Shown here piece by piece: positions 9,104 to 20,038 of a stretch of DNA of 64,000 nucleotides. How positions within the stretch are numbered: the first letter of the stretch is position 1; each line of letters begins with the position of its first letter. The stretch is from Prorocentrum cordatum. Taxonomy: Eukaryota; Sar; Dinophyceae; Prorocentrales; Prorocentraceae. Both the position numbers and the translations under genes were made by a program. The stretch is taken from positions 52,501 to 116,500 of the forward strand of contig CAUYUJ010022517.1 of the NCBI GenBank assembly GCA_963575745.1, given 5' to 3'. The notes below the pieces were generated by a model. It was given only the letters and a program-made list of their open reading frames with translations. It did not search any database and was not told the DNA's origin.

Positions 9104-10902
9104 TTCCTTTCACCATCGGCGCAGCCGCTGCTGGCGACGGAGGTGGAGACTCGGGAGGCCACGACGACGATCAGAGAGACGATCAGAGTACAGCCGCCAG
9201 CACCGGCATGATCGTCGCGATACAGTTTGATGAAACAGGTAAACCCAAGCCACCTGCAGGCCCTCCAGGGGGGCCCCGCGGCGACGGCGATCCAGGCGGA
9301 GACGGCGGTGGGGGGCCGAATGGCCGCAGTGACCCGCCCTGGCGGCCGTCCCGCGCTCATCGAATTGACGTGAGTTGGGGGAGTTTTGGAAACAACAAAG
9401 AACTGGACTTGCTCGACGTACCGAGCGCCCAGACACTCCGAGAATGGGAGCAACATTGCATAAGAGCGGTAGCTGTATCATGGCATGGTGTTCACGCGGC
9501 GCAGACATGGGTCACTGAAGCCATGGGGCCGAATGTACCCAAGGAAAACCTTAGATACTCCGGGGCATTGATGCGCCTTGATACGATGATCGCTGCAAAT
9601 CTGCTTAAAAAGTCTGCAAAGATGAAGCGTGACCGACGCCTGTCGGTGCAGCGTGCTCATTTTTCTTTGCGCAAATCAATCGCGCGGAGCATTCGTGCCA
9701 GACAGAGGGGCGTCTCCTAACGGGCCGAGACATGATGCGACGCTGGATATGCCGCGACCTCTTCAAACTGACCATCGATCGACAGAAGCCCAACCAGGAC
9801 TTGCACCGTTTCTATAGTGAATGGATGGAGCGGTATCAAGAATTGCACGGTGCAAGGGAAACGTCGGATGAAATGAAGGTTTTAATACGTGCACATTTCT
9901 ACGAACACATTCGGCAGGCCCCGAGGCTTGAGCATGCCATGCAGTGGTGTGAACTGTCGACCGGTCCCCCGGGTACGGGAATGCGCGCATATCAATGGCT
10001 CTTGCTCCAGGTAGAATCTCTCATGGTACGGGACAGAGAACAGTGGGCAATCTCTGAACATGAACCGACCTTCAGTTCTAGAAATAGACAGGCGCGCCTG
10101 ACCGGGGGGGCGAAGGAGGGCGGCGGGGACGGGCGAAGAGCCTCTGCTATGGCGGCGGCGGCCCGCCGACTAGGATTGCCTGCGGATGAGCCGGCGAGCA
10201 GAATAACTAAAGGCGAGGCAACTCGCAAATATGTGAAGCAAGGGGAGAATTGCCCCGAAGCAGGGCAAGGTTGCCCCTATAATCACAAGAATACAAGAAG
10301 CCCAAGGCACCTGCCGCACCGGCACAGCCGGGGGCGGGCGGTGATCACAGAGCCGCCGGCGGAAAGAATGATCGCAGAGGCAGGGGCGAGAGGTCTGGAA
10401 GTAAGACCCGGAAGGAAAGGACCGGCCTCGCTCCTCGACTCCATCGAACAGATTCGGCAACTCGAATGCGGCGCAGTCGCGGACGAGGAGTCAGTCGGAG
10501 GTCTCGCGAGAACGCCGAAGCAAGATGGCGTGCTGCGCATGGCCGCGAGATCCTCGCAACTGCATGGGCCCTCAGGGTGAGTGCTATAAGCAGCGCATAG
10601 GCTTGTCTGAGGCTGAGACAATCAAGCGCGATAAATATGCAGAAGCGCAGCTCAAAGCTGGCAAGTCCTTAGGCTATCAGAGAACTTCTAGGCGAGCCGA
10701 TTTTGCTGCTGCGAATGCTGGCGATGCCGCGCCGGGCGAGACCCCGAGAAGTAGGGGATCGAGCAAGGGCCGCGGAAATAACAAAGGCAAGGGTGAAGGA
10801 AAAGGGGCAGATAGACCATGTAGGGTGTTCACCGAGACAGGAGCTTGCTCACGAGGCAAAGACTGTTGGTTCGCGAAGAACACTCCAAATCATCCGTGAC
10901 GA
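9104..10902 (+). pseudogene. gag-like capsid region with CCCH-type motifs
   Basis: The first part (to 9720) is Gly/Asp/Pro-rich, then helical with EWEQHCIRAVAVSWHG. The second part (about 9693-10580, another frame) holds GRDMMRRWICRDLFKLT and HRFYSEWMERYQ, the kind of capsid helix expected of copia gag, and then CPEAGQGCPYNH at about 10250. A third frame (10525-10902) ends with a KGKG-rich stretch and C-x8-C-x5-C-x3, in which the final His of a CCCH finger appears to be replaced. Two frameshifts and no single ATG-to-stop path make it a pseudogene. Confidence 0.65.
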
Positions 10903-11387
10903 TGGCCGGGCACTGGCGTACCATGGGCCAGTGCCAACATGATCGACGCATATGTTTCCCCTGTCTTGCAGATGCTCATTCGCATTCTGGCCATGTGGTC
11001 ACGATCGCCCCACCTGCTAAGCCGACATGGGAAGGGCAAGCGTAGGCTCCCTGGCGCAGCCAGCCGAGCAACCCTTGCCTGCCCTGCCCCGCTGACTAGG
11101 GGATCTCGTGTTCTACAGAACAATTCAGGAGGGCGACCAGCCGCGGTTGACATCAACCATGCATGTTCGCCCCGCCTGAGCACTTTCCGAGGAAGCTGTT
11201 CCCGCTTCCGAAACGCAACAGGAACGCAAAGAGACGCTGACGAAACTCGTCGCTATTCTCGCTCAATTAAATCCTCTTCCAAGGGAGGCTATCGTGTCCT
11301 TTTGTGACGAGCCTCGCGGAAATAGCTGCATCAGACCTGCGAAGACGGGTAGATGCGGACATAATGTGAAGTTCCACCCTTCCACTC

Positions 11388-12048
11388 GTGAACCGACTAT
11401 TACTCGAAGGAAGGCGCGTCGCCGCAGCCCGAGCGAGCTGCCTTCGAGTGGCGACAACAGATGGAACATCCCCAAGGGAAGAGCATCCGCGAATGCAGTC
11501 TGAATGGGAAGCATCTTTGAGGGGCGCGCAGCTCAGAGCATCTGATTTTGCCGACGAAGTTTGGCATCTTTGGCTAGCGTCTGAAGAACATGAACGAGCC
11601 GCCCAAGGTGGCTCAGCCGCTGCGGGGCGCAGGGGGGAGTCCCCTGCGCACCTCGGCTCGCATGGGTTCATAGTTGACACAGGCTGTGGACACAACCTCA
11701 TTGCAGAGAGGTGTATTCGAGCTGCAGGCGCAATGGGTATGATCAAAAGATTAGAAGATCCGATTACCCTGAATACTGCCGGAGGTTCCTCTTGGGCCCT
11801 CGGTTCAGTTTGCGTCGCATGCCCGAATTTGGGGTGGGAATTGTGAAGCATCGGTCATGCCGGAAACACCGGCGGTGATCTCAGTAGGAGAGCGGCACAT
11901 AGATCACGGCTTTAGTTTCGTTTGGCCAGCAGGCCAACGACCCTACTTACTGTTGCCCAACGGTCACAGAGTAGACCTGATCGTTGAGGGCAAGATACCA
12001 TACTTGACCCTATCTGGCAGAGAGGCGCTGGGCCAGTGGATGTGAGCG
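11388..12048 (+). pseudogene. Retropepsin-like protease region
   Basis: In the frame ending at 11846 the string FIVDTGCGHNLI contains the DTG of aspartic proteases (Asp codon 11676-11678) with following hydrophobic residues. Then LEDPITLNTAGGSSW matches the flap region expected of copia proteases. A frameshift near 11850 leads to SVGERHIDHGFSFVW and PYLLLPNGHRVDL, which look like the end of the protease and the start of the gag-pre-integrase linker. A perfect hairpin (11627-11649) lies just upstream. The protein is broken. Confidence 0.65.
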
Positions 12049-12479
12049 ACTGCCGCCGGAAAGCCTGCCGCTCCCAAGCGGTGGTGTCGCGTGGCGTCAG
12101 GCGCCAAGATATTTCTGGACGACGTGGAATCTGCGGGGGGTCCTCCACCCCACTCCATTCAGAGTCGCGTTGCAATAGACTTGCACACGCATGATATGAT
12201 TGGTAACCACGGCTGCGCGGATGGCAGGCCAACGACGGCCGAGTGCTCATTTCCGTCCGCTATAGACTCCATGGATACAGTCACTTACTTCTACGATTCG
12301 CTTTAGACAGCTCGTGAATGCGGTTGGGGCAAAACGCCAGCAGGCGTCGTGAGCCTTGTGAATTCCCCATCTGATCCAAATCACGCCACAGTCGTTGGTC
12401 CTACGAAATCACACCGCGGCATGGCCGGGGGTTTGCGGCTACGTATGAGAAGCCTTAGTGGTATGGGGTCTCTGGAGTC

Positions 12480-13215
12480 TTGCCCTGCGGCGCGGATCGC
12501 GAACTGGACTCCATTGTCGCGGCCGTCGCGCCTGGGCAAAGCGCGGGTGCAGATGAGTGCTCGGGGGAAGGTGACTTCGTTGATGTCGACGCGCATCCCG
12601 AACTCGACCCAGATAGTGCTGAGGTTGAGGTGCCAGTCTCCGCGACGGAGCGACTCAACAAGGGCGCGGCCTCGCTAACTCATGCCCCTAAGAAACTTGT
12701 TTGCTCGGTGTGTATCGGGGCAGAGGCTATGCGGCGCCAGCGCAGGAAAGCGCACAATAAAAGACAGGGTGCCGAGACCGTGCGCGAATCCCATAACTTT
12801 CGGACACCTGATCACCGTGGATCACTGGCTTGCGATGGATGGCCTATCGCGGGGGCTCCATGACGAGACCGCCTTCGTAACTTTTCGCGACCGAGCGACA
12901 GATTTCATAGCAGCACCGGGTGTGCACGACAAAGCTGCGACTCACGTATGCAACTTTTTGATTAGCCTCAAAGCCCCAGGAGAAACAATATTATACTGTT
13001 ATACTGATGGTGCGAGAGAACTTGCATGGGCTTGCATCGAACTAAAGATTGCACATGACCCTGCCGTCCCTGGTGACGAGAAGCTTATGGCTGTCGCTAA
13101 ACGGTCCAACAGAATTGTTCAGATGTGGACTAGGACATTGCTAATGCAGGCAGGCCTTCCTCCACCTTTTTGGACATATGCTTTCCGATGCTTTTTCCTT
13201 CAGATCCACATGGGG
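12480..13215 (+). pseudogene. Integrase: zinc-binding region and catalytic core, 5' part
   Basis: The frame ending at 12863 carries LTHAPKKLVCSVCIGAE, the H...C-x2-C part of the gag-pre-integrase zinc domain. From about 12790 another frame gives the core: Asp in TVDHW (12820-12822), Asp in CYTDGAR (13006-13008), then AVAKRSNRIVQMWTR. In working copia integrases the last segment normally has Glu where AKRSN has Lys (13099-13101), so the DDE triad seems lost. The core ends at FWTYAFRCFFLQ, where the inverted-repeat insert begins. Confidence 0.7.
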
Positions 13216-13689
13216 GTGGCGGAGACGGGGGGGGCGATCAAACCGCCGCTGAGTGAGCCAAGGGGTGTTCAAAACACAACCAAACACGCTCAAAACACAA
13301 CCAAACGCACGCGGTTGCACAACAATGCGCAACGCCCATGGATGCCGCTATGGAGGAGGGCCGCCACGCGAGACCATTTCGACGCAGCGGGTCTGTAGAA
13401 TGGGCGCTTTGCAACAATATTTCGGTGCAATCACACAACAGCGTAACAGATATAACGACGCAGAGGTTTCGTACATTTACACAAGCGAACCGCCGCCAGA
13501 AGCCTGATCGGAACCCTTGGCGGCATCCCCAAGTCCACAACGCCTGCAAGCATAAACCAGTTGCAAAATGACGACAGCAACGCATCGTTCCTGCAACGCA
13601 CAACGTACCACAAATCCGGATCATCATTATTTCGGCATGTGCATCTGTATTTGCACATGCACATGTGCATATGTTTGTGCGTTTGCACT

Positions 13690-14290
13690 TTGCAAGCCCC
13701 CCAGAGGACGAGCCCCCCGAGGCATCCAAAGGCTTCCAGACATCCCCGACGACCCCCGAAGAGCCCAAGCAGACACCAGGGACCACAAAGGGTCTCCGAG
13801 GGCTGCCATGGACCTCCGAGGATCGCAAGGGGGATTCCCGGAGACCACCGAAAGCCGCCAGAGGCAGCCGAAGCCCCCCGAAACCCACCGGCCCCCAAGA
13901 CGATCACCAGGACCGCGAGCCCTGGCGGCTTCCAAGGGTCCCGAGGACCCTGGAAAGGCTCGGGGCTTCCGAGAGCCTCCAGGGGCGGCCGACAACCTGC
14001 AGAGGCTTCGGACATACGCCGAAGACCTCGCATGACTGCCAAGGACTCCAGGGACGGCCCTAGGAGGAGCGCTGGAGGCCTCCGACGGGGCCACGCCGAA
14101 GGGCTTCCCATCGGCGCTTCGGGGAGCCCGCCCTCCCCCGAGCAGCGGGCCCAGGGGGCAAGAGGAGCGGGCGCCGGCCAACCGCCGCCGCGACGACGAC
14201 GACGACGAGGGGGAGGGGGGAGGAGAGGGGCGGAGGGAGGGAAGGGGGGAGGCAGGAAGGGAAGGGGAGGGAAGGGGGGGGTGATGTAGG
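13690..14290. repeat. Degenerate CCGA/CCAAGG-rich array ending in GGA/GGGA tract
   Basis: Words such as CCGAGG, CTTCCAGAC, CCCCGAAG and GGGACCAC recur irregularly. All three + frames and most - frames stay open with Pro/Arg/Gly-rich peptides, which marks compositional bias and not a gene. The final part (14200-14290) is GGGGAGGG-rich. It resembles a diverged complement of the CTTGGGGGCC arrays elsewhere in the window. Confidence 0.5.
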
Positions 14291-14479
14291 GAGGGATGGA
14301 GAGTCAAGGCGGGGAGGGAGAGGATGGAGTCAAGGCAGGGAGGGAGAGGGTGGACGGGGACCCTATCCTCGATTACCTCGAGAGGCAAGGAAGCGGGTCG
14401 GGGAGCCGAGGGCATTCCCAGGGACGTCGCGAAAAGGTTTTTTGAGAGAGCGACGGCCCATCAAGATGCTGTTGTGTAG

Positions 14480-14680
14480 TAGCGCTTTCTCATGGTGAGC
14501 TATATTGAAAGGAATTGAGAATATTTGAAGGATTTTGAGAGGAATTGAGAGAAATTGAGATATAATATCCCGGGGACGACCCAAATTGAGAGAAATTGAG
14601 ACAGAAAGGTTCGCTTGGTGAGAAACTTTGAGACAAATTGAGACAACTAGTGCCGTCTGGTTCAGGACAATTGAGACCGC
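14480..14680. repeat. AAATTGAGA short-repeat cluster
   Basis: AATTGAGA or AAATTGAGAC occurs about nine times in 200 bases with irregular spacing, in AT-richer DNA than its surroundings. It lies inside the inverted-repeat insert. Confidence 0.7.
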
Positions 14681-14772
14681 GTAGCCTGACTTGGCGAAGG
14701 CAGCTGAGCGTGTTCGATGGCAAACCGCATCGGAGATCCTCACGGGACCGCGGCCGCGCAGTGGCACCCGTA

Positions 14773-14935
14773 CGCCATCCTCGCTTCTATTCCCTCCTCC
14801 TCTTCCCTCCTCCGCTGTCCACTCCTTCCTCCTCGCCCCCCATCCTTCCCCCCCCTCCCTCCCCCCCCCCGCTCCCCTCCCCCCTCCTCGTCACTCCTCC
14901 TGCCCCCCCCCGCCCCCTGGGCAACGACGACAGCA
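14773..14935. repeat. C/T-rich low-complexity tract
   Basis: CCTCC and CCCCTCCC units make a pyrimidine tract of about 160 bases on the + strand. Proline-rich frames across it are artefacts. Confidence 0.8.
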
Positions 14936-15717
14936 GTAAGAGGCGATGCGCTTTGAACGCGAGGTGCAGCGATGACCCCGGCCTGCCCAGGCAGGGGCTT
15001 GGGGGGGGCAACGGGGCGGGGAGGGGCGTGCGAGGGGCCTCGGACAGGGGGCCAAAGTACTCTCGTGAAAGGGCCCGCTAGCATGCACCCGTCCCGCACC
15101 AGTCGCGAACACCAGAAACATGAAGATAGCGGGGGCGGTGTCTAAACGAGCAGCAGGGTCAAACCATGCGCCCCCGCGATGTTGTCTCATTGCATCGCGT
15201 GCCATTCTAGCTACGAGGATTCAGACGCGGCCTTGCTCAGAGAACGCGTCGTCTAGAGTACGATGGGCCTTGACCTGGGATCAAGAAATCCGGGGCCCCG
15301 GCGCGACGTGGCCCCGCGCCCTCCAGTAGTGGCTGAAGAAGGTGGCACCCTTCAAGGTTTAGGCGCGCTGCGCGACTCCTCGGAAATGAGCCATGCAATC
15401 CGCTGCCAATTCTACGGATCATTCGAGAGCGCGACCTTAATGGCGCATCACTTCGCGCGAGGACAAGGGCCATGCCAGACGACCGCTCCTGAACGCTAAT
15501 GCGCGCGCAACCCAAACCTGTTCGCTTCGCCCGAGCACGAAGCCGGCCGTCACGAAGCCCGCCCAATCACCAAACTGCAACATGGGCGCCGCGACGGTGA
15601 AAAACTCGCGCGCAATGAGCACCCTCCGAGGAAACTAAAGATCATCTCGCGCCGGACGGCGCGCTCAACTTTCGCCCCCCCCCGTCGACGCCACCCCCAT
15701 GTGGATCTGCATGACTT

Positions 15718-16083
15718 TTGTTTTTGCCAGAATGCAGGATTCCCGGCGAAGGTGAATCGTCATGGAGGCGCAGGTTCGGACGTGAGTTTGCGGCCCCGCT
15801 TCTTCCATTCGGCTCTCTTGTTCGATTCATGCCTCCTCCAGAATCTCGACTCCGGATGGCCAGACCAGGCGGGGCGATGGTCAGGGGGATTTGCTTCGGA
15901 TCTGCACGCAAAGCGGGGGGCATGGTTGGGCCAGAAAGCAGCGTGGCACCATTGCGACAACTTGGCGATCTGAACGTGGAAACCGGGCGGGCTCCTGCAG
16001 GCGAGCGCCCGATCATGGAAAAAACCAGATCAAGTCTACAGCAATATTCTGGAAGGTATTGCGCCAGACCAGGAACCTAAGTT
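15718..16083 (+). pseudogene. Integrase C-terminal part, resumed after the insert
   Basis: From about 15745 the frame reads SSWRRRFGREFAAPLLPFGS and then LVRFMPPPESR, followed by GICFGSARKAGGMVGPESSV. This is the downstream end of a copia integrase (the PFG and PGGK-type segments), which should follow the core that stops at 13200. The stop is at 16081. Its position directly past the right inverted repeat supports the insertion model. Confidence 0.6.
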
Positions 16084-16550
16084 TCCTATGCGTGAAGCAT
16101 GAGATTGCACGGACAAAGGTCATGAACGTCGATGTTCCCTCGTGCGGCCCCTCTGACGGCCCAGCTGGTCAAGGGGCCCGATAGGGGTCACAGGCGACGC
16201 AGTCGTTTGGTGACAGGGATCCAGGTGCACCGAAACCACCGCCTCCAGCGCGAGGCGAGGCCGCACCACCACCAAAGGACGATGGCGATTCCGATGGCGA
16301 TGATCCAGGGGGAGTTATTGTGGATGACGTGCCTGTGTTACCTGACGGTCGGGGTCCCCGGCGCGATTCGAGACCAGACGATGACGCGAAACAAAGCTCG
16401 GCCTTGCTCATATAGAATATAGATTGGATCGTCAGTCTGATTTCTCGATGGCACAGCCACGGTCGAGAGCGCCTGGGCCAGGGCAACTTCTCGCCCGAAC
16501 CATGCAGAACTTAGACGCCATGTAAAGATGGGCTCATTGTAAAACTGCTC

Positions 16551-17171
16551 TTGAAAAGCAGACGGGGGACCTTCAGCAGTAGAGTCGTTTTGTATTACGA
16601 TCCTCACTATGCACCCGTGACAAGAGTCTGGGTCGCTGACCCAGGCCCACGCTATGGAGCACAATGGCTTAAGAAACTACCTAGTCCCACCAATCTGGGA
16701 ATTCGCCCAAGCCGATGGTTCAATATGAGCCATGCTGAGCGGAGGAAAGCAGTGGAGCAATTCCGACTCGAGAAAGGAGGTTCCTTCGGGGTTGAGGACC
16801 CAGAACCTTGCATTGCCCTCCTTCGCGATATTGGAATCGACGCAGTCGACCCCCAGAACGCACAACGCGGCAACGATGGTACTAAGCACCCAGAGGGCAA
16901 CGTCTATTTGGGTGCTGAAGCCCGAAGAAGAAAGAAAGGCTATACGATTGTGCCCGATAAAACCGAAGTAGACTGGCGCGCGCTCCAGCATCCCGCGGGA
17001 GCGGCAGAGGAACTTTCCACGGATACAGGCTCTGCGAGTGACCGGGTACCTCCGACGATGAAGAATTATTGTGGAAACAGACTTGGCATGGTGGGACAAT
17101 CCTGCGAGATGGGGGCCCCCCCGACGCAATCGGAGAAGACCTGCACTCCTAAAACCCTTGAAGTCTAACGG
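16551..17171 (+). pseudogene. Integrase-RT linker region
   Basis: A 205-codon frame with IRPSRWFNMSHAERRKAVEQ, resembling the variable linker between integrase and reverse transcriptase of copia-type polyproteins, and otherwise without catalytic motifs. It overlaps the next frame from 17071, consistent with a frameshift. The stretch 16084-16550 between the two segments has no clear reading. Confidence 0.5.
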
Positions 17172-18185
17172 GGTCAGCCTGACTTCGAGTCCCGCGGCCG
17201 CCGCTTCGCGACGTGGCGTGCCCCGCATGCCATTGCAGTCACCTGAATCACCTCTTGGAAATTCTGATGCGGAGTATCTATGCAACCCGTTTACTGACGA
17301 TATTCGGATCGCAGGACGAGCATGCAAATTTCCAGGAGAGGTAAGCCAATCACGGAGCATCGCGGCCGTGGCACGACCCGTATCCAAGGCCGAAGCTGCG
17401 GTGAACCAAGATGCCCGCAAAGCACTACAAGCCGAATGGGGTCGGTTACGAAGCATTGGCACTTGGGATGAATCAGGCGTGATGGAATACAACGATGTTG
17501 TTCGATAGCGAAAAGGGCAAACAGCCCATTTCGGATGCCTGTTTGCCATTCTGGTAGAAAAGAATTCAGAGCTCCCAGTCGGGCATAAAGACCGCAAACA
17601 TAGAGGCCCAGTTCTTTTTGATGGGTCGGACGTTAGGGATCGTAATAGAGACGTAGCCCTATTTCATGAATTTTTTAGCAGCCTGGCCACTATGCAGGCC
17701 GGCACGGCGGCAGATACTTATGGTCTGTTCGAGGGGCATGACATCCAACGGGCGGACGCCAAACAGGCTCACACCCAGTCCAAATTAGGGGGGCTCCATC
17801 ATTGATTTTCCTGCCAAGAGACGAGTGGCCGCCCGCTCGGAGAGACATGCGAAGCCCTATATGCCCCCCTCATCCTCTTCACTTTATGGGCATCCTGATT
17901 CCGGTGGATTCTGGGAACAGCATTGTGGCGGACGCGTGATTTCCAAAGGCATCATTAAGTGTAGTCCTTAGCGTAGTTGTTACTTCCACAAAAAACCGCG
18001 CTTGTTTCTTATTATTTATGTCGACGATGTCATTCTTTCGGGGCCAAAAGCGAACCTCGAAAAGGGGTGGCGATTCTCGCAGGCAGCCTCCGAAAGCTGT
18101 CCCGAGGGCATCGAGATCGACCCACCAACTAACGCGGGGCGTTATTTGGGATGTGAACACAATTTGTCTACGCAGTGCGTTGAAT
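17071..18185 (+). pseudogene. Ty1/copia reverse transcriptase, broken
   Basis: The start of the RT reads ALQAEWGRLRSIGTWDES. An in-frame TAG at 17506-17508 interrupts it, and the same frame then goes on to a TGA at 17803 through FEGHDIQRADAKQAHTQ (motif A with its Asp). Two shifts follow, with IFLPRDEWPP and then LYGHPDSGGFWEQHC. The last frame gives the intact catalytic YVDD at 18017-18028, then GPKANLEKGW and GRYLGCEHN. The order of motifs is that of copia RT. One nonsense and at least two frameshifts inactivate it. Confidence 0.8.
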
Positions 18186-18350
18186 GTCAGGGGGGGGGGG
18201 GGGGGGGGGGGGGGGCATCTGTCTTTGGCCCCCCACCACCGAAGGTGGAGAAAACGCCCGCCTCAGGACGACAGGCGGAGAGCGATGGCGAGGAAGCGGG
18301 GGGGGGGCTCAGCGGCGCAGCCGAGTGAGCCACATCCACCTAGACAGCCG
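18186..18350. repeat. G26 homopolymer and GC-rich insertion in the RT-RNase H linker
   Basis: A run of 26 G (18190-18215) opens a GC-rich block that ends near 18350 and includes CGGCGCAGCCG at 18313-18323. Element coding is readable before it (GRYLGCEHN) and after it (IEYDMTKFFESC), so the block looks inserted. Confidence 0.6.
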
Positions 18351-18352
18351 GA

Positions 18353-19310
18353 AAATGGTCAGAACCATTGAGTACGATATGACTAAGTTCTTTGAATCCT
18401 GTGCGACACTCTATGCACAGCTAACCGATGCCGGCCCTGCTACATACCCTGCTGCTGGTACCCCTTTTGGCCCCGAGTTGACTGATTTTGAGGATGGACA
18501 AGGAGGTCCAAGAGGAGTAAAACGCTCTCCAGCAGAGGAGGCCATAGCAGCGGCACTCGGGATCCGAGTTGACACAGGCTCCCCAGACAAGCCAGTCGAG
18601 GTTCCCGGCTGAGCCGCGGAACCTGGACCAGACGACCCTGAACCACCGACCCCGTCGGGAGTTCTTCAGCTTATTGCTGCAACCGTTCTCATGGGGACTT
18701 TATATGGTGCTAGGATGGCTCGGTTTGATCTACTGCGTGCCGTTTGCCGCGCGGCCAGCTGCATAACGAAATGGACTGAACAACAGGACGTGGATTTTTT
18801 TTTTTTTCGAATAATGTGTTACATCAAGTTTACAACCTCATATAAAATGACGTCATTGGTAGGCGACAACATGGGGGATGCCACAATCCGACAGTACTCT
18901 GCTGCTGATCTTGCTGGCGATTTACGAACGCATGGTTTCTCGTCGGCAAACTTGCGTGTCCCATTGGAGTTATTGCTGCAGATCTGGCTTCGCGGACTGA
19001 GTTGCTGCCAGCTCTGCCGCTGTGGGAAATTCTGTTCCAACGAGAGGTCATGTGCACGCGTGCGGGAGATAACCAAGCGGTTTGCAAGGTGATCAAAGCG
19101 GGAGGTTCGATGAAGTGGATGCGCCTTCCGAGATCCCACCGTGCAGGTGTTGCTGCCATTTCTGAACAGTCAGTTTACCCGCGGAGTGGTTAGTCTACAG
19201 TTCGAACGCACCCAGAATGAATCCGCAGATATTGGTACAGCACGTGTAATTGATCCTCTTGCATTTGTTGATGTGCCTAACCATGTCAACACTGTCAGTT
19301 GTTACCCTTG
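18353..19310 (+). pseudogene. RT connection and RNase H region
   Basis: The first frame has IEYDMTKFFESCATLYAQL, and after a stop at 18610 comes LYGARMARFDLLRAVCRAA, typical of the segment following copia RT. RNase H pieces follow in changing frames: YSAADLAGDLRT, then LPALPLWEILFQREVM, GDNQAVCKVIKAG and LQFERTQNESADIGTA. The Asp of ADLAGD and the DNQA segment are kept. A T/A-rich run at 18793-18815 disrupts the reading. The readable element ends at about 19300. Confidence 0.7.
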
Positions 19311-20038
19311 AGATTTGGAAAGTTGATCGATGTTGGGACTATCTGGCACCAGTGTTCACTGGCGCCCCCCCCTAAAACCGGGGGGGGGGGCTTCTCGAGC
19401 CGCGCGTGGTTCTGGAGGCTGCGGTGCGCCAAGTGAGTGCGGTGCAGAGCAAAAAGATGCACAAGAGAAGAAAGTCACCAAAGGTAGGCCAGTGACAGCC
19501 GCGCCAATAAAATACACGGCCAAAACAATAACCACCTCACCAGGCGGCAAAGCCGAATCTGGTGAGGCACATGCGCGCGCGCGCATCCTTTGCCGGCGCC
19601 AAGCTCTGCAGTCGCCACCAAAGAAAGAGCTAACAATGCACCCGGCAAAGCCGGAAGTGCTAACAGCCCGAGGCCCTCCGAGAATGACAATGGTGGTTCC
19701 GGGAAAAGCTACCATCAGCGAAGAGAGAAATAAGACAAATAAATGATGGCTATGTTTGGTCTAACTGACAGTGGGTCAGACGCTTTTGATGCACAGACAC
19801 AATCTCCTGATATCCGGGATCAGGAAGAGCACCGTGGCAAAATGCTGCGGCCGAGTCGACTGACAACGAATCGGTGCTTCTGGTAGCTCAACCTGAAAAA
19901 GAGCCAGCAACGGACAGACACGATTGGAGCGGAGAAAGAGTAACATTTGAGTACTGTCGTGGACCGAATAGCAAACTATGTAATCCAATAAACTTGTTGA
20001 TAACTCGTGCATGGTGATGCGATGCGCCGAAAGCGAGG

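Larger units (their letters stand above)
13201..15709. mobile_element. 2.5-kb insert with terminal inverted repeats, nested in the integrase
   Basis: The left end CAGATCCACATGGGGGTGGC (13201-13220) has its exact reverse complement at 15690-15709. Further in, the similarity goes on with two mismatches through GACGGGGGGGG...CGA, giving arms of about 35 bp with different G-run lengths. Integrase coding stops at the left end and resumes just past the right end, as an insertion predicts. I see no clear target-site duplication and no transposase, so it is a candidate non-autonomous DNA element. Inside are proline-rich degenerate repeats, an AAATTGAGA array and a C/T tract. Confidence 0.7.
9104..19310 (+). 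mobile_element. Degenerate Ty1/copia-like retrotransposon
   Basis: The order on one strand is gag-like protein with Cys-rich motifs, DTG protease, HHCC plus integrase core, reverse transcriptase with YVDD, then RNase H. Protease-integrase-RT-RNase H is the diagnostic order of Ty1/copia. Reading needs at least eight frame changes and crosses several stops, so it cannot make a polyprotein as it stands. A 2.5 kb insert with inverted ends splits the integrase, and a G-run insertion splits the RT-RNase H linker. I could not find long terminal repeats by eye, so the true ends are unknown and the 5' end may lie near 6.6 kb. Confidence 0.85.
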
